Shown here: positions 1-8,726 of the stretch, piece after piece
Layout of the letters: each line of letters starts with the position of its first letter
Position numbering within the stretch: the stretch's first letter is position 1
Assembly: GCF_017352135.1 (NCBI RefSeq)
Contig: NZ_CP071454.1
Span: 4,055,001 to 4,119,000, forward strand
DNA from: Rhizobium lentis
GTDB taxonomy: Bacteria; Pseudomonadota; Alphaproteobacteria; Rhizobiales; Rhizobiaceae
Direction: 5' to 3'
DNA length: 64,000 bases
The notes under the pieces: model-generated
What the model saw: the letters and a program-made list of their open reading frames with translations, nothing else
Database searches by the model: none
Told to the model about the DNA's origin: nothing
Made by a program: the position numbers and the translations under genes

Positions 1-438
1 ACCGGCCTGAAGATACGCGCCATCGGCGATAATCACGCCTCCGCCCATGCGCTCGGCATCAACGTCATCCGCACGCGATATCTCGCCGTTATGTTCGGTG
101 GTGCGTGTGCCGGCCTTGCAGGGGCGCAACTGTCGCTGATCTATACGCCGCAGTGGACCGAGAATATGTCGTCCGGGCGGGGCTGGATCGCGCTGGCGCT
201 TGTCGTCTTCTCCTCATGGCGGCCTTGGCGGCTGCTGGCCGGCGGTTATCTCTTCGGAGCTGTGACGATCCTGCAGTTGCACGCGCAGGCCTTCGGCATC
301 GGCATTCCGTCGCAGTTCCTGTCGATGCTGCCCTATGCGGCGACAGTTGTGGTCCTCATCATGATCTCGCATAATCGGCGCACGACGATGATCAATACGC
401 CGGCCTCGCTTGGCAAAGCCTTCGTGCCTGACCGGTGA
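1..438 (+). CDS. ABC transporter permease (BMP-system type), 5' end outside window
   Basis: The reading frame is open from base 1, so this is the last 145 codons of a longer gene. The visible part carries several hydrophobic segments and ends with a short charged tail. It resembles the second permease of BMP-type importers (nucleoside-like cargo; COG1079 type), including the conserved stretch IRAIGDNHASAHALGI near the visible start. The stop lies 49 bp before a BMP-family binding protein on the same strand, which supports one transport operon; the ATPase and first permease would lie upstream of the window. Cargo cannot be read from sequence. Confidence 0.85.
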   Translation, partial: TGLKIRAIGDNHASAHALGINVIRTRYLAVMFGGACAGLAGAQLSLIYTPQWTENMSSGRGWIALALVVFSSWRPWRLLAGGYLFGAVTILQLHAQAFGIGIPSQFLSMLPYAATVVVLIMISHNRRTTMINTPASLGKAFVPDR

Positions 439-487
439 GCAACAACAAAAAAGACGGGTTTCAAACTTCCAACCAACAGGGATCAAA

Positions 488-1564
488 ATGAAAAAACTTG
501 CACTTGCTCTCGCAGCGACAGCTGCCCTTGTCCTGAGCATCGGTTCGGCCGCCGAGGCTGCCGAAAAGACCAAGGTCTGCTTCGTCTATGTCGGCACCCG
601 CACCGATGGCGGCTGGACGCAGGCCCATGAAAACGGCCGCCTCCAGGTCGAGAAGGAATTCGCCGACAAGGTCGAAACATCCTTCCTCGAAAGCGTTCCG
701 GAGGGGCCTGATGCCGAACGCGCCATCGAGCGCATGGCCCGTTCCGGCTGCTCGCTTATTTTCACCACATCCTTCGGATACATGGACGCGACTGTCGCCG
801 TCGCCAAGAAGTTCCCGAAGGTGAAGTTCGAGCATGCGACCGGATTCAAGGCCGCCGACAATGTCGCGACCTACAATTCGCGCTTCTATGAAGGCCGCTA
901 CATCAGCGGCATTATCGCCGGGAAGCTGTCGAAGACCGGCACGGCAGGCTATATCGCCTCCTTCCCCATCCCCGAGGTGGTGATGGGCATCAATGCGTTC
1001 GAAACCGGCGCCAAGTCGGTCAACCCGAACTTCAAGATGAAGGTCATCTGGGTCAACACCTGGTTCGACCCCGGCAAGGAAGCCGATGCCGCCAAGGCGC
1101 TGCTCGACCAGGGCGTCGACATTCTCACCCAGCACACGGACACGACCGCTCCGATGCAGGTTGCCGAGCAACGCGGCGTCAAGGCCTTCGGCCAGGCGTC
1201 CGACATGATCAAGGCTGGTCCAAACGTACAGCTCACAGCGATCATCGACACTTGGGGCAATTATTACGTCAAGCGCGTCCAGGCGCTTCTCGACGGCACC
1301 TGGAAGTCGGAACAGAGCTGGGATGGCCTGAAGGACGGCATCCTGACAATGGCGCCCTACACGAACATGCCCGATGACGTGAAGAAACTCGCCGAGGACA
1401 CCGAGGCCAAGATTAAATCGGGCGAATTGCATCCCTTCACCGGCCCGATCAACAAGCAGGATGGCACGCCATGGCTGAAGGCCGGCGAGAAGGCCGATGA
1501 CGGCACGTTGCTCGGCATGAACTTCTATGTCGAAGGCATCGACGACAAGCTGCCGGCGCAATAA
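488..1564 (+). CDS. BMP family ABC transporter substrate-binding protein
   Basis: A 358-residue periplasmic binding protein. Residues 1-25 are a clear Sec signal peptide (KK, then an Ala/Leu-rich core, cleavage near AEA). The mature part begins with the BMP/PnrA-type first strand (KVCFVYVGTRTDGGWTQAHE) and keeps the family's alternating Rossmann-like fold. BMP proteins of this kind bind nucleosides or related purine compounds; the exact ligand here is inferred only from family. The start at 488 is chosen because it gives the signal peptide; an open frame runs upstream to 410 but overlaps the preceding permease. A strong terminator follows directly, so this is the last gene of its operon. Confidence 0.9.
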   Translation: MKKLALALAATAALVLSIGSAAEAAEKTKVCFVYVGTRTDGGWTQAHENGRLQVEKEFADKVETSFLESVPEGPDAERAIERMARSGCSLIFTTSFGYMDATVAVAKKFPKVKFEHATGFKAADNVATYNSRFYEGRYISGIIAGKLSKTGTAGYIASFPIPEVVMGINAFETGAKSVNPNFKMKVIWVNTWFDPGKEADAAKALLDQGVDILTQHTDTTAPMQVAEQRGVKAFGQASDMIKAGPNVQLTAIIDTWGNYYVKRVQALLDGTWKSEQSWDGLKDGILTMAPYTNMPDDVKKLAEDTEAKIKSGELHPFTGPINKQDGTPWLKAGEKADDGTLLGMNFYVEGIDDKLPAQ

Positions 1565-1590
1565 ATACTGGGCCTTTTCTGCAGATTCGA

Positions 1591-1617
1591 AGGGCGTCCT
1601 TAGGGGCGCCCTTTTTT
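1591..1617 (+). terminator. Rho-independent terminator after the BMP operon
   Basis: A 9-bp stem (AGGGCGTCC with its complement, one G-T pair) closes a TTAG loop and is followed by six T residues. It separates the BMP importer from the ytf operon. Confidence 0.9.
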
Positions 1618-1708
1618 CTGCTCCTGCGTTAAAAAAAGCGATTTACAAAAGTAATACTATATGATTTTTTGACCCTGCGCCGCGAAGGAGCGGCATTGGG
1701 AGGATATC

Positions 1709-2671
1709 ATGAAATTGAAGACTGCACTTTTGAGTGCCACGATTTTGGCCGCCTGCATGTTCGGTTCGGCTTCGGCCGCCGGCTTGACCGTCGGCTTCTC
1801 GCAGATCGGCTCGGAATCGGGCTGGCGTGCGGCTGAAACGACCGTGACCAAGGAGCAGGCCAAGAAGCGCGGCATCGACCTGAAGTTTGCCGATGCGCAG
1901 CAGAAGCAGGAAAACCAGATCAAAGCTTTGCGCTCCTTCATCGCCCAGGGCGTCGATGCCATCCTGATCGCGCCGGTCGTCGAAACCGGCTGGGATGATG
2001 TTCTCAAGGAAGCCAAGGAAGCCGAGATCCCGGTTATTCTACTCGACCGCACCGTCAAGGCGCCGGATGATCTCTACCTGACGGCTGTCACCTCCGACCT
2101 CGTCCATGAGGGCAAGGTTGCCGGTGACTGGCTCGTCAAGACCGTCGGCGACAAGAAGTGCAACGTCGTCGAACTGCAGGGCACGACCGGCTCGTCACCG
2201 GCCATCGCCCGTAAGAAAGGCTTCGAAGAGGCTCTCACCGGTCATGACAACCTCAAGATCGTTCGCAGCCAGACCGGTGACTTCACCCGCACCAAGGGCA
2301 AGGAAGTCATGGAAAGCTTCCTGAAGGCTGAAAATGGCGGCAAGGATATTTGCGCGCTCTATGCCCACAACGACGACATGGCCGTCGGCGCCATCCAGGC
2401 GATCAAGGAAGCCGGCCTGAAGCCCGGCAAGGATATCCTCGTCGTCTCCATCGACGCCGTGCCTGACATTTTCAAGGCTATGTCCGAAGGTGAAGCCAAT
2501 GCCACGGTCGAGCTGACGCCGAACATGGCTGGTCCCGCTTTCGATGCGCTCGAAGCCTATCTGAAGGACAAGAAGGCTCCGGCAAAGTGGATCCAGACAG
2601 AGTCCAAGCTCTATACGCCTGCCGATGACCCGATGAAGGTCTACGAAGAGAAGAAGGGTCAGGGCTACTGA
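1709..2671 (+). CDS. ytfQ: YtfQ-like sugar ABC transporter substrate-binding protein
   Basis: A 320-residue periplasmic sugar-binding protein of the ribose/galactose type (Peripla_BP_4). Residues 1-23 form a signal peptide. The mature sequence starts LTVGFSQIGSESGWRAAET, the hallmark of YtfQ, whose E. coli member binds galactofuranose and galactopyranose. A GGAGG ribosome site sits at 1698-1702, which fixes the start. It is the first gene of a complete ytfQ-ytfR-ytfT-yjfF set; the 118 bp between it and ytfR is the only sizeable gap in the operon. The AT-rich stretch near 1630-1670 probably holds the promoter. Furanose specificity is inferred from similarity. Confidence 0.93.
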   Translation: MKLKTALLSATILAACMFGSASAAGLTVGFSQIGSESGWRAAETTVTKEQAKKRGIDLKFADAQQKQENQIKALRSFIAQGVDAILIAPVVETGWDDVLKEAKEAEIPVILLDRTVKAPDDLYLTAVTSDLVHEGKVAGDWLVKTVGDKKCNVVELQGTTGSSPAIARKKGFEEALTGHDNLKIVRSQTGDFTRTKGKEVMESFLKAENGGKDICALYAHNDDMAVGAIQAIKEAGLKPGKDILVVSIDAVPDIFKAMSEGEANATVELTPNMAGPAFDALEAYLKDKKAPAKWIQTESKLYTPADDPMKVYEEKKGQGY

Positions 2672-2789
2672 TTGAACCTGGAACCGCACTGGCTCATCAT
2701 GGGCCGGTGCGGAACTGCTGGTGCGGGACGGGGCGTCATGCCCCGTCTTCGCACGGGCGCAAGGTGCAATTTCAGGAACAGCAGCCCTC

Positions 2790-4313
2790 ATGGTTCACAA
2801 TATCGAGAATATTCTCGCAGCCTCGGCCATATCCAAGTTTTTTCCCGGCGCCGTCGCCCTGGACAAGGTGGATTTCACGCTGCGCCGTGGTGAGGTTCAT
2901 GCGCTCCTCGGCGAAAATGGTGCCGGAAAGTCCACGCTGATCAAGTGCATCACCGGAGCCTACCACCGCGACGGCGGCAGCCTGATGCTCGACGGCCAGG
3001 AAATCAATCCGGCCAATACACTCGCCGCCCAGAAGCTCGGCATCGGCACCGTCTATCAGGAAGTCAACCTCCTCGCCAATCTGAGTGTGGCCGAAAACCT
3101 CTTTCTCGGACGCCAGCCACGGCGCTTCGGCATGACCGATGTCCGCGTGATGAACCGCAAAGCGCGCGAACTGCTCGCCGGCTACGGCATCGATATCGAC
3201 GTCACCGCCGAACTCGGACGTTTTTCCGTCGCCGTCCAGCAGGTGGTCGCCATCGCCCGCGCCGTCGATCTGTCCGGCAAGGTCCTGATCCTCGATGAAC
3301 CGACGGCCAGCCTCGACAACCAGGAAGTGGCGCTGCTCTTCCGCATCATCGAGGACCTGAAAAAGCGTGGCCTCGGCATCGTCTTCATCACCCATTTCCT
3401 CGAGCAGGTCTATGCGATCAGCGATCGCATCACCGTGCTGCGCAACGGCAAGCTCGTCGGCACCCGCGACGCCGCCGATCTGCCGCGCCAGGGCCTGATC
3501 GCCATGATGCTCGGCCGGGAACTCGCTCAGGCCGAAGAGACGGTCAGGGAACGCAGCATCGCGGCGGGCGAGGTCCGCTATCGGTTTTCCGGCTACGGCA
3601 AACGCGGTAAGGTCAAGCCTTTCGATCTCGATGTCCGGGCCGGCGAGGTGGTCGGCGTGGCCGGGTTGCTCGGCTCCGGGCGTACCGAAACCGCCGAGTT
3701 GCTCTTCGGCGTCGAACATGCCGACAGTGGCAGTGCGACGATCGACGGCCAGCCCGTCACCCTTTCGAGCCCGCGTGCCGCGATCGCGAAAGGTTTCGGC
3801 TTCTGCCCCGAAGACCGCAAGACGGATGGCATCGTCGGCGACCTGTCGATCCGGGAGAACATCGCGCTGGCGCTGCAGGCTCGCCGCGGCTGGACCCGGC
3901 CGCTGTCACGCGCCGAGCAGAATGCGCTTGCCGACCGCTATATAAGGGCGCTCGACATCCGCACCACGGACCGCGAAAAGCCGATCCGGCTGCTCTCCGG
4001 CGGCAATCAGCAGAAGGCAATCCTTGCCCGCTGGCTGGCAACCCATCCCAAGTTTCTCATCCTCGACGAGCCAACCCGCGGCATCGACGTCGGCGCTCAC
4101 GCCGAGATCATCCGGCTCATCGAACAACTCTGCGCCGAAGGCATGTCATTGATCGTAATTTCCTCGGAACTTGAAGAGCTTGTCGCCTATAGTTCACGTG
4201 TTATCGTGCTTCGCGACCGGCAGCATATCGCCGAACTCAGCGGCGAACGCATCACCGCTGCCGGGATCGTCAATGCCATTGCGGCCGCCGAGCACAAGAA
4301 GGAGGATGCATGA
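2790..4313 (+). CDS. ytfR: Sugar ABC transporter ATPase, two ATP-binding domains (YtfR)
   Basis: A 507-residue duplicated ATPase of the RbsA/YtfR family that energises the ytf sugar importer at the inner membrane. The first half has a full Walker A (GENGAGKST, residues 41-49) and DEPTASLD; its signature motif is degenerate (VAVQQVV). The second half has a degenerate Walker A (GLLGSGRTE) but intact LSGGNQQK and DEPTRGIDVG, the usual asymmetry of this family. The start at 2790 is preferred over an open extension to 2721 because AGGAA lies at 2774-2778 and the family starts here. Its stop overlaps the ytfT start (ATGA). Confidence 0.93.
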   Translation: MVHNIENILAASAISKFFPGAVALDKVDFTLRRGEVHALLGENGAGKSTLIKCITGAYHRDGGSLMLDGQEINPANTLAAQKLGIGTVYQEVNLLANLSVAENLFLGRQPRRFGMTDVRVMNRKARELLAGYGIDIDVTAELGRFSVAVQQVVAIARAVDLSGKVLILDEPTASLDNQEVALLFRIIEDLKKRGLGIVFITHFLEQVYAISDRITVLRNGKLVGTRDAADLPRQGLIAMMLGRELAQAEETVRERSIAAGEVRYRFSGYGKRGKVKPFDLDVRAGEVVGVAGLLGSGRTETAELLFGVEHADSGSATIDGQPVTLSSPRAAIAKGFGFCPEDRKTDGIVGDLSIRENIALALQARRGWTRPLSRAEQNALADRYIRALDIRTTDREKPIRLLSGGNQQKAILARWLATHPKFLILDEPTRGIDVGAHAEIIRLIEQLCAEGMSLIVISSELEELVAYSSRVIVLRDRQHIAELSGERITAAGIVNAIAAAEHKKEDA

Positions 4314-5314
4314 AGTCCTCCTCCAATGCGCTGGCCTATCGTCTGGCGCCGCAGCTGATTGCGCTCGTTGTGATTCTTCTGTTGAATTTCATAACGTCAC
4401 CGCAGTTTTTTAATGTTGTTGTTCAGAATGGGCGCTTCTACGGCAGCCTGATCGATGTGCTCAATCGCGGCGCGCCGGTGGCGCTGCTGGCGATCGGCAT
4501 GACGCTGGTGATTGCCACCAAGGGCATCGATCTGTCCGTCGGCGCCGTCATCGCCATTTGCGGTGCCGTCGCTGCGTCCTCGATTGTCTCAGGAAATTCA
4601 GTATCTTATACAATCTTCCTGACGCTGGCGATCGGTCTTGGCTGCGGTGTCTGGAACGGGTTCCTGGTGGCGGTCCTGAACATCCAGCCGATCATCGCCA
4701 CCTTGGTGCTGATGGTGGCCGGCCGCGGCATTGCCCAGCTGATCACCGAAGGCGCCATCCTGACCTTCAATGATGACGGCCTGATCTTCTTCGGCAGCGG
4801 CTCCATGGCTCTGCTGCCGATGCCTGTCGTCATCTGGCTGCTTGTCGGTGTGCTCGTCACCCTGCTCGTTCGCCGCACCGCGCTCGGCATGCTGCTCGAG
4901 GCTGTCGGCATCAATCGCCGCGCCAGCACGCTCTCCGGCATTCAAACGCCGGTATTGCTGATGGCCGTCTACATGCTGAGCGGGCTCTGCGCCTCAATTG
5001 CGGGCATCATCGTCGCGGCCGACATCAAGGGCGCAGATGCCAATAATGCCGGCCTCTGGCTGGAGCTTGATGCGATCCTCGCCGTCGTCGTCGGCGGCAA
5101 TTCGCTGCTCGGCGGAAGATTCAGCATCGTCGGCTCGCTGATCGGCGCGATGATCATTCAGGCTGTCAATACCGGCATTCTGTCCTCCGGTTTCCCACCT
5201 GAATTCAACCTGATCATCAAGGCTGTCATCATTATCGTCATCCTCATTATCCAGTCGCCGGCAGTGCAATCGCTCGCAATCTTCGCCAGCCGCCGGCAGG
5301 GCGCAAAGGAGTAG
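4310..5314 (+). CDS. ytfT: Sugar ABC transporter permease (YtfT)
   Basis: A 334-residue membrane protein of the RbsC-like permease family (BPD_transp_2), with about eight to ten hydrophobic helices and the family sequence IATKGIDLSVGAV near residue 65. It forms half of the membrane channel of the ytf sugar importer, paired with the next gene. The start codon overlaps the ytfR stop and has GGAGGA immediately upstream (4301-4306), so translation is probably coupled. Five bases separate its stop from the yjfF start. Confidence 0.93.
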   Translation: MKSSSNALAYRLAPQLIALVVILLLNFITSPQFFNVVVQNGRFYGSLIDVLNRGAPVALLAIGMTLVIATKGIDLSVGAVIAICGAVAASSIVSGNSVSYTIFLTLAIGLGCGVWNGFLVAVLNIQPIIATLVLMVAGRGIAQLITEGAILTFNDDGLIFFGSGSMALLPMPVVIWLLVGVLVTLLVRRTALGMLLEAVGINRRASTLSGIQTPVLLMAVYMLSGLCASIAGIIVAADIKGADANNAGLWLELDAILAVVVGGNSLLGGRFSIVGSLIGAMIIQAVNTGILSSGFPPEFNLIIKAVIIIVILIIQSPAVQSLAIFASRRQGAKE

Positions 5315-5319
5315 CCGAG

Positions 5320-6288
5320 ATGAACTCCAAATACCTGCCGCTGCTTGCGACCATCGTAATCTTCGTGCTCGCCTATGCCGGCTGCACGCTGCAATATCCG
5401 AACATGCTGTCGACGCGTGTCATCGGCAATCTTCTGACGGACAACGCATTTCTCGGTATTGCCGCCGTCGGCATGACCTTCGTGATCATCTCCGGCGGCA
5501 TCGATCTGTCGATCGGTTCGATCATCGCCTTCACCGGGGTCTTCCTTGCGGTGATCCTGCAGAACACCTCGGTCCATCCGCTGCTCGCCTTCGCGCTGGT
5601 CCTCGTCATCACTACTTCCTTCGGCGCCGTCATGGGAGCGATCATCCACTATCTCGAAATGCCGGCCTTCATCGTCACGCTTGCCGGCATGTTTCTGGCG
5701 CGCGGTATCGCCTTCGTGCTGTCGATCGACAGCATTCCGATCAACCACGACTATTATTCGACGCTGACGAGCCTCTATTGGCGGCTGCCCGGTGGCGGAC
5801 GGCTGACGCTGATCGGCGCCGTCATGCTTCTGGTCTTTGCCGCCGGCATCTTCATTGCCCACCGTACCCGCTTCGGCACCAATGTTTATGCTCTCGGAGG
5901 CGGCCCGCAGACGGCGCGGCTGATGGGGGTGCCGGTTGGCCGGACGACGATCCAGATCTACGCGCTGTCGGGTTTTCTCGCCGGCCTATCCGGAATCGTT
6001 TTTTCGCTGTACACCTCTGCCGGATATTCTCTTGCTGCAGTCGGCGTCGAACTCGACGCCATCGCTGCGGTGGTGATTGGGGGGACGCTGCTGACCGGAG
6101 GAGCGGGATTCGTGGCCGGCACCTTGATCGGTATTCTGATCCAGGGACTCATTCAGACCTACATCACCTTCGACGGCACGCTGTCGAGCTGGTGGACGAA
6201 GATTCTGATTGGCCTGCTGCTGTTTGCATTCATACTGATGCAGAAGGCGATCCTGTTCCTTTCCAGTCTGAACAAGAGGTATGCCTGA
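5320..6288 (+). CDS. yjfF: Sugar ABC transporter permease (YjfF)
   Basis: A 322-residue second permease of the same importer, homologous to YtfT and carrying the matching family motif (IISGGIDLSIGSIIAF, about residues 63-78). Four-gene sets with two different permeases of this type are typical of ytfQRT-yjfF. It ends six bases before the GntR-type regulator, so all five genes probably share a transcript. Confidence 0.93.
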   Translation: MNSKYLPLLATIVIFVLAYAGCTLQYPNMLSTRVIGNLLTDNAFLGIAAVGMTFVIISGGIDLSIGSIIAFTGVFLAVILQNTSVHPLLAFALVLVITTSFGAVMGAIIHYLEMPAFIVTLAGMFLARGIAFVLSIDSIPINHDYYSTLTSLYWRLPGGGRLTLIGAVMLLVFAAGIFIAHRTRFGTNVYALGGGPQTARLMGVPVGRTTIQIYALSGFLAGLSGIVFSLYTSAGYSLAAVGVELDAIAAVVIGGTLLTGGAGFVAGTLIGILIQGLIQTYITFDGTLSSWWTKILIGLLLFAFILMQKAILFLSSLNKRYA

Positions 6289-6294
6289 GGGAGG

Positions 6295-7080
6295 GTGGAT
6301 CGCTTGCGCAACAAATTGATCGAGACACGCAAGACAGGGCGCCGAACCCGCACGAGCCACGCGCAGGTGGTCGACGAGCTCGGCAAGGCGATCGTCGCCG
6401 GCACCTATCCAGTCGGCTCGATCCTGCCGGGCGATACGGAACTGGCGCAGCGCTTCAAGGTATCGCGCACCGTCCTGCGTGAAACGATGAAGACGCTCGC
6501 CGCTAAAGGCATGGTCGTCGCCAAGGCGCGGGTCGGCACACGCGTGACCGAGAAGAACCTCTGGAACATGTTCGACAGCGAGATCATCGCCTGGCACTTC
6601 GACAATGGCGTGACGGAAGAGTTCCTGCTGCAGCTCTACGATATTCGCCTCGCCGTCGAACCCTTCGCCGCCGGTCTCGTTGCCGAGCGCGCCAATGCCG
6701 AGGAAATCGAGACGCTGCGGGCGCTGGCGCAGGAGATGGCGGCGAGCGGCCATACGGCCGACAGCCTGGCGCTCGCCGACCTGCGCTTCCACCTGGCGCT
6801 CGCCGAAGCCTCGCACAATCCTTTCATGCGCACCCTCGGCAGCCTGATCGAAGCAGCCCTGGTCGGCATGTTCCGTATCAGCACGCCTCCCTCCGAAAAT
6901 GGGTTCGCCAATATCGCCGACACCCATATGCGCATCGTCGATGCCATCGTTTCGGGCGACAGCGCCGCCGCGCGGCGCGCGATGGAAGTCGTCATCCTGG
7001 ACGGCCGTGATCACGTGCACGAGGCCTTCGCGGCCCACGGCTCTCCGGTTGTCTTGGGGCCGATTTCGCCGGCAATCTGA
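6295..7080 (+). CDS. GntR/FadR-family transcriptional regulator
   Basis: A 261-residue repressor-type protein. Residues about 20-85 are a GntR winged helix (GTYPVGSILPGDTELAQRFKVSR...), and the rest is an FCD ligand domain with the metal-binding Asp/His pattern (RFHLALAEASHNP). The start is a GTG at 6295, preceded by GAGGGAG at 6288-6294. It lies six bases after yjfF, which suggests it senses the imported sugar or a breakdown product and controls the ytf operon. No clear operator palindrome was identified upstream of ytfQ. Its specificity is unknown. Confidence 0.88.
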   Translation: MDRLRNKLIETRKTGRRTRTSHAQVVDELGKAIVAGTYPVGSILPGDTELAQRFKVSRTVLRETMKTLAAKGMVVAKARVGTRVTEKNLWNMFDSEIIAWHFDNGVTEEFLLQLYDIRLAVEPFAAGLVAERANAEEIETLRALAQEMAASGHTADSLALADLRFHLALAEASHNPFMRTLGSLIEAALVGMFRISTPPSENGFANIADTHMRIVDAIVSGDSAAARRAMEVVILDGRDHVHEAFAAHGSPVVLGPISPAI

Positions 7081-7253
7081 CCCCAGTGCAGGCTTTTCCA
7101 ACTCCGCCGCTGTCGTGTTTTTCAGCCAGGCAAACGGCGTCGTAGCGCCTTCAACTGCTGCCCAAGTTCATCCTGAAATGGATTTCCGATTTCAAGGATT
7201 ATGCAGTATGAGGCAGAAAAGCCGCCTCATCGTGCGGATTCGCGGAGCAGATC

Positions 7254-8615
7254 ATGGAACGTACTTGTCTTGCCGTCATCCTTGCCGCCGGTGACAGCAC
7301 GCGGATGAAATCCTCGAAATCGAAAGTGCTGCATTCGGTCGCCGGCCGGCCGATGATCGCCCACGTCGTCGATGCGGTCGCCTCCGCCGGCATCTCCTCC
7401 GTCGCCCTTGTCGTCGGCCGCGATGCCGAGAAGGTGGCGAAGGCCGCAACGATCGACGGCGTCGGCGTCGAAGCCTACCTGCAGGAGCAGCGCCTCGGCA
7501 CCGGCCATGCCGTGCTGGCGGCGCGCGAGGCGATCGCCAGAGGCTATGACGATATTCTCGTCACTTATGGCGACGTGCCGCTCCAGACCGACGGACCGCT
7601 GAAAGCCGCCCGCCGGGGTCTCGCCGAGGGCAGCGATGTGGTGGTCATCGGCTTTCACACCGACCGCCCGACCGGTTACGGCCGGCTGCTTGTCAAGGAC
7701 GGCGAACTCATCGCCATCCGCGAGGAGAAGGACGCCACCGATGCCGAGCGTAGCGTCACCTGGTGCAACAGCGGACTGATGGCGATCAACGGCCGCAAGG
7801 CGCTCGATCTCCTCTCGCGCATAGGCAATGCCAATGCCAAGGGCGAATTCTATCTCACTGATCTCGTCGAGATCGCCCGCTCGCTCGGCGGCCGCGTCAC
7901 CGCCGTCGATGCCCCCGAGATCGAGATGACCGGCTGCAACAACCGCGCCGAACTCGCCGTCATCGAACGCTTCTGGCAGGAGCGTCGCCGCCGCGAGATG
8001 ATGCTATCCGGCGTTACGATGATCGCGCCGGAAACGGTATTTCTCTCCTACGACACCATCATTGGCCAGGATGCTCTGATCGAGCCCAACGTCGTCTTCG
8101 GCCCCGGCGCGGTGATCGACAGTGGTGCCGTCATTCATGCCTTCTCGCACATCGAGGGCGCCCATGTTAGCGAAGGCGCGACCGTCGGTCCCTTCGCGCG
8201 GTTGCGGCCGGGTGCGGATCTCGCCTATGGTTCGAAGGTCGGCAATTTCTGCGAGGTCAAGAACGGCCGGATCGGCGATGGCGCCAAGGTCAACCATCTC
8301 ACCTATATCGGCGATGCCGTCGTCGGCGCCGGCAGCAATATCGGTGCGGGCACGATCACCTGCAATTATGACGGTGTCAACAAGAGCGAGACGGTGATCG
8401 GCGAAAACGCCTTCGTTGGTTCCAACTCCTCGCTGGTCGCGCCGGTGACGATCGGCGACGGCGCCTACATCGCCTCCGGCAGCGTCATAACAGCCAATGT
8501 GCCGGCCGATGCTCTGGCGCTCGGCCGCGCCCGCCAGGAGATCAAGCCGGGTCGCGCGACGCTGCTGCGCGAGCGTGCGCTCGCCATCAAGGCGGCAAAG
8601 AAGGCGAAGGGCTGA
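7254..8615 (+). CDS. glmU: Bifunctional UDP-GlcNAc pyrophosphorylase / glucosamine-1-P acetyltransferase
   Basis: A 453-residue cytoplasmic enzyme that makes UDP-N-acetylglucosamine for peptidoglycan and LPS. The N-terminal uridyltransferase domain opens with [15 protein letters not shown]; the usual loop is LAAGxGTRM, and Ser replaces Gly in it here. The C-terminal third is a left-handed beta helix built of hexapeptide repeats, with the acetyltransferase segment ([24 protein letters not shown]). It is followed 111 bp later by glmS, giving the two-enzyme amino-sugar pair on one strand. Confidence 0.97.
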   Translation: MERTCLAVILAAGDSTRMKSSKSKVLHSVAGRPMIAHVVDAVASAGISSVALVVGRDAEKVAKAATIDGVGVEAYLQEQRLGTGHAVLAAREAIARGYDDILVTYGDVPLQTDGPLKAARRGLAEGSDVVVIGFHTDRPTGYGRLLVKDGELIAIREEKDATDAERSVTWCNSGLMAINGRKALDLLSRIGNANAKGEFYLTDLVEIARSLGGRVTAVDAPEIEMTGCNNRAELAVIERFWQERRRREMMLSGVTMIAPETVFLSYDTIIGQDALIEPNVVFGPGAVIDSGAVIHAFSHIEGAHVSEGATVGPFARLRPGADLAYGSKVGNFCEVKNGRIGDGAKVNHLTYIGDAVVGAGSNIGAGTITCNYDGVNKSETVIGENAFVGSNSSLVAPVTIGDGAYIASGSVITANVPADALALGRARQEIKPGRATLLRERALAIKAAKKAKG

Positions 8616-8726
8616 GGCTGCCCTCCGTAACCGGCGGAAATTGAAAGTGACCGCCGAGGCCATTGAGAAATAAGCAGGAATCGTTAGGACTGGCCTCGTT
8701 ATCGAAGCCTTTTATGGGGATATTGC

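Noticed and set aside
461..1561. A 366-codon minus-strand open frame opposite the BMP-binding protein
   Set aside because: Mirror-frame artefact; the plus strand has a signal peptide and family match.
7200..7227. TGAGGC...GCCTCA hairpin before glmU
   Set aside because: Short stem, no T run and not linked to any known leader; likely chance.
8616..8726. Possible glmS ribozyme or sRNA target in the glmU-glmS gap
   Set aside because: The ribozyme is confined to Gram-positive lineages and no recognisable core is present.
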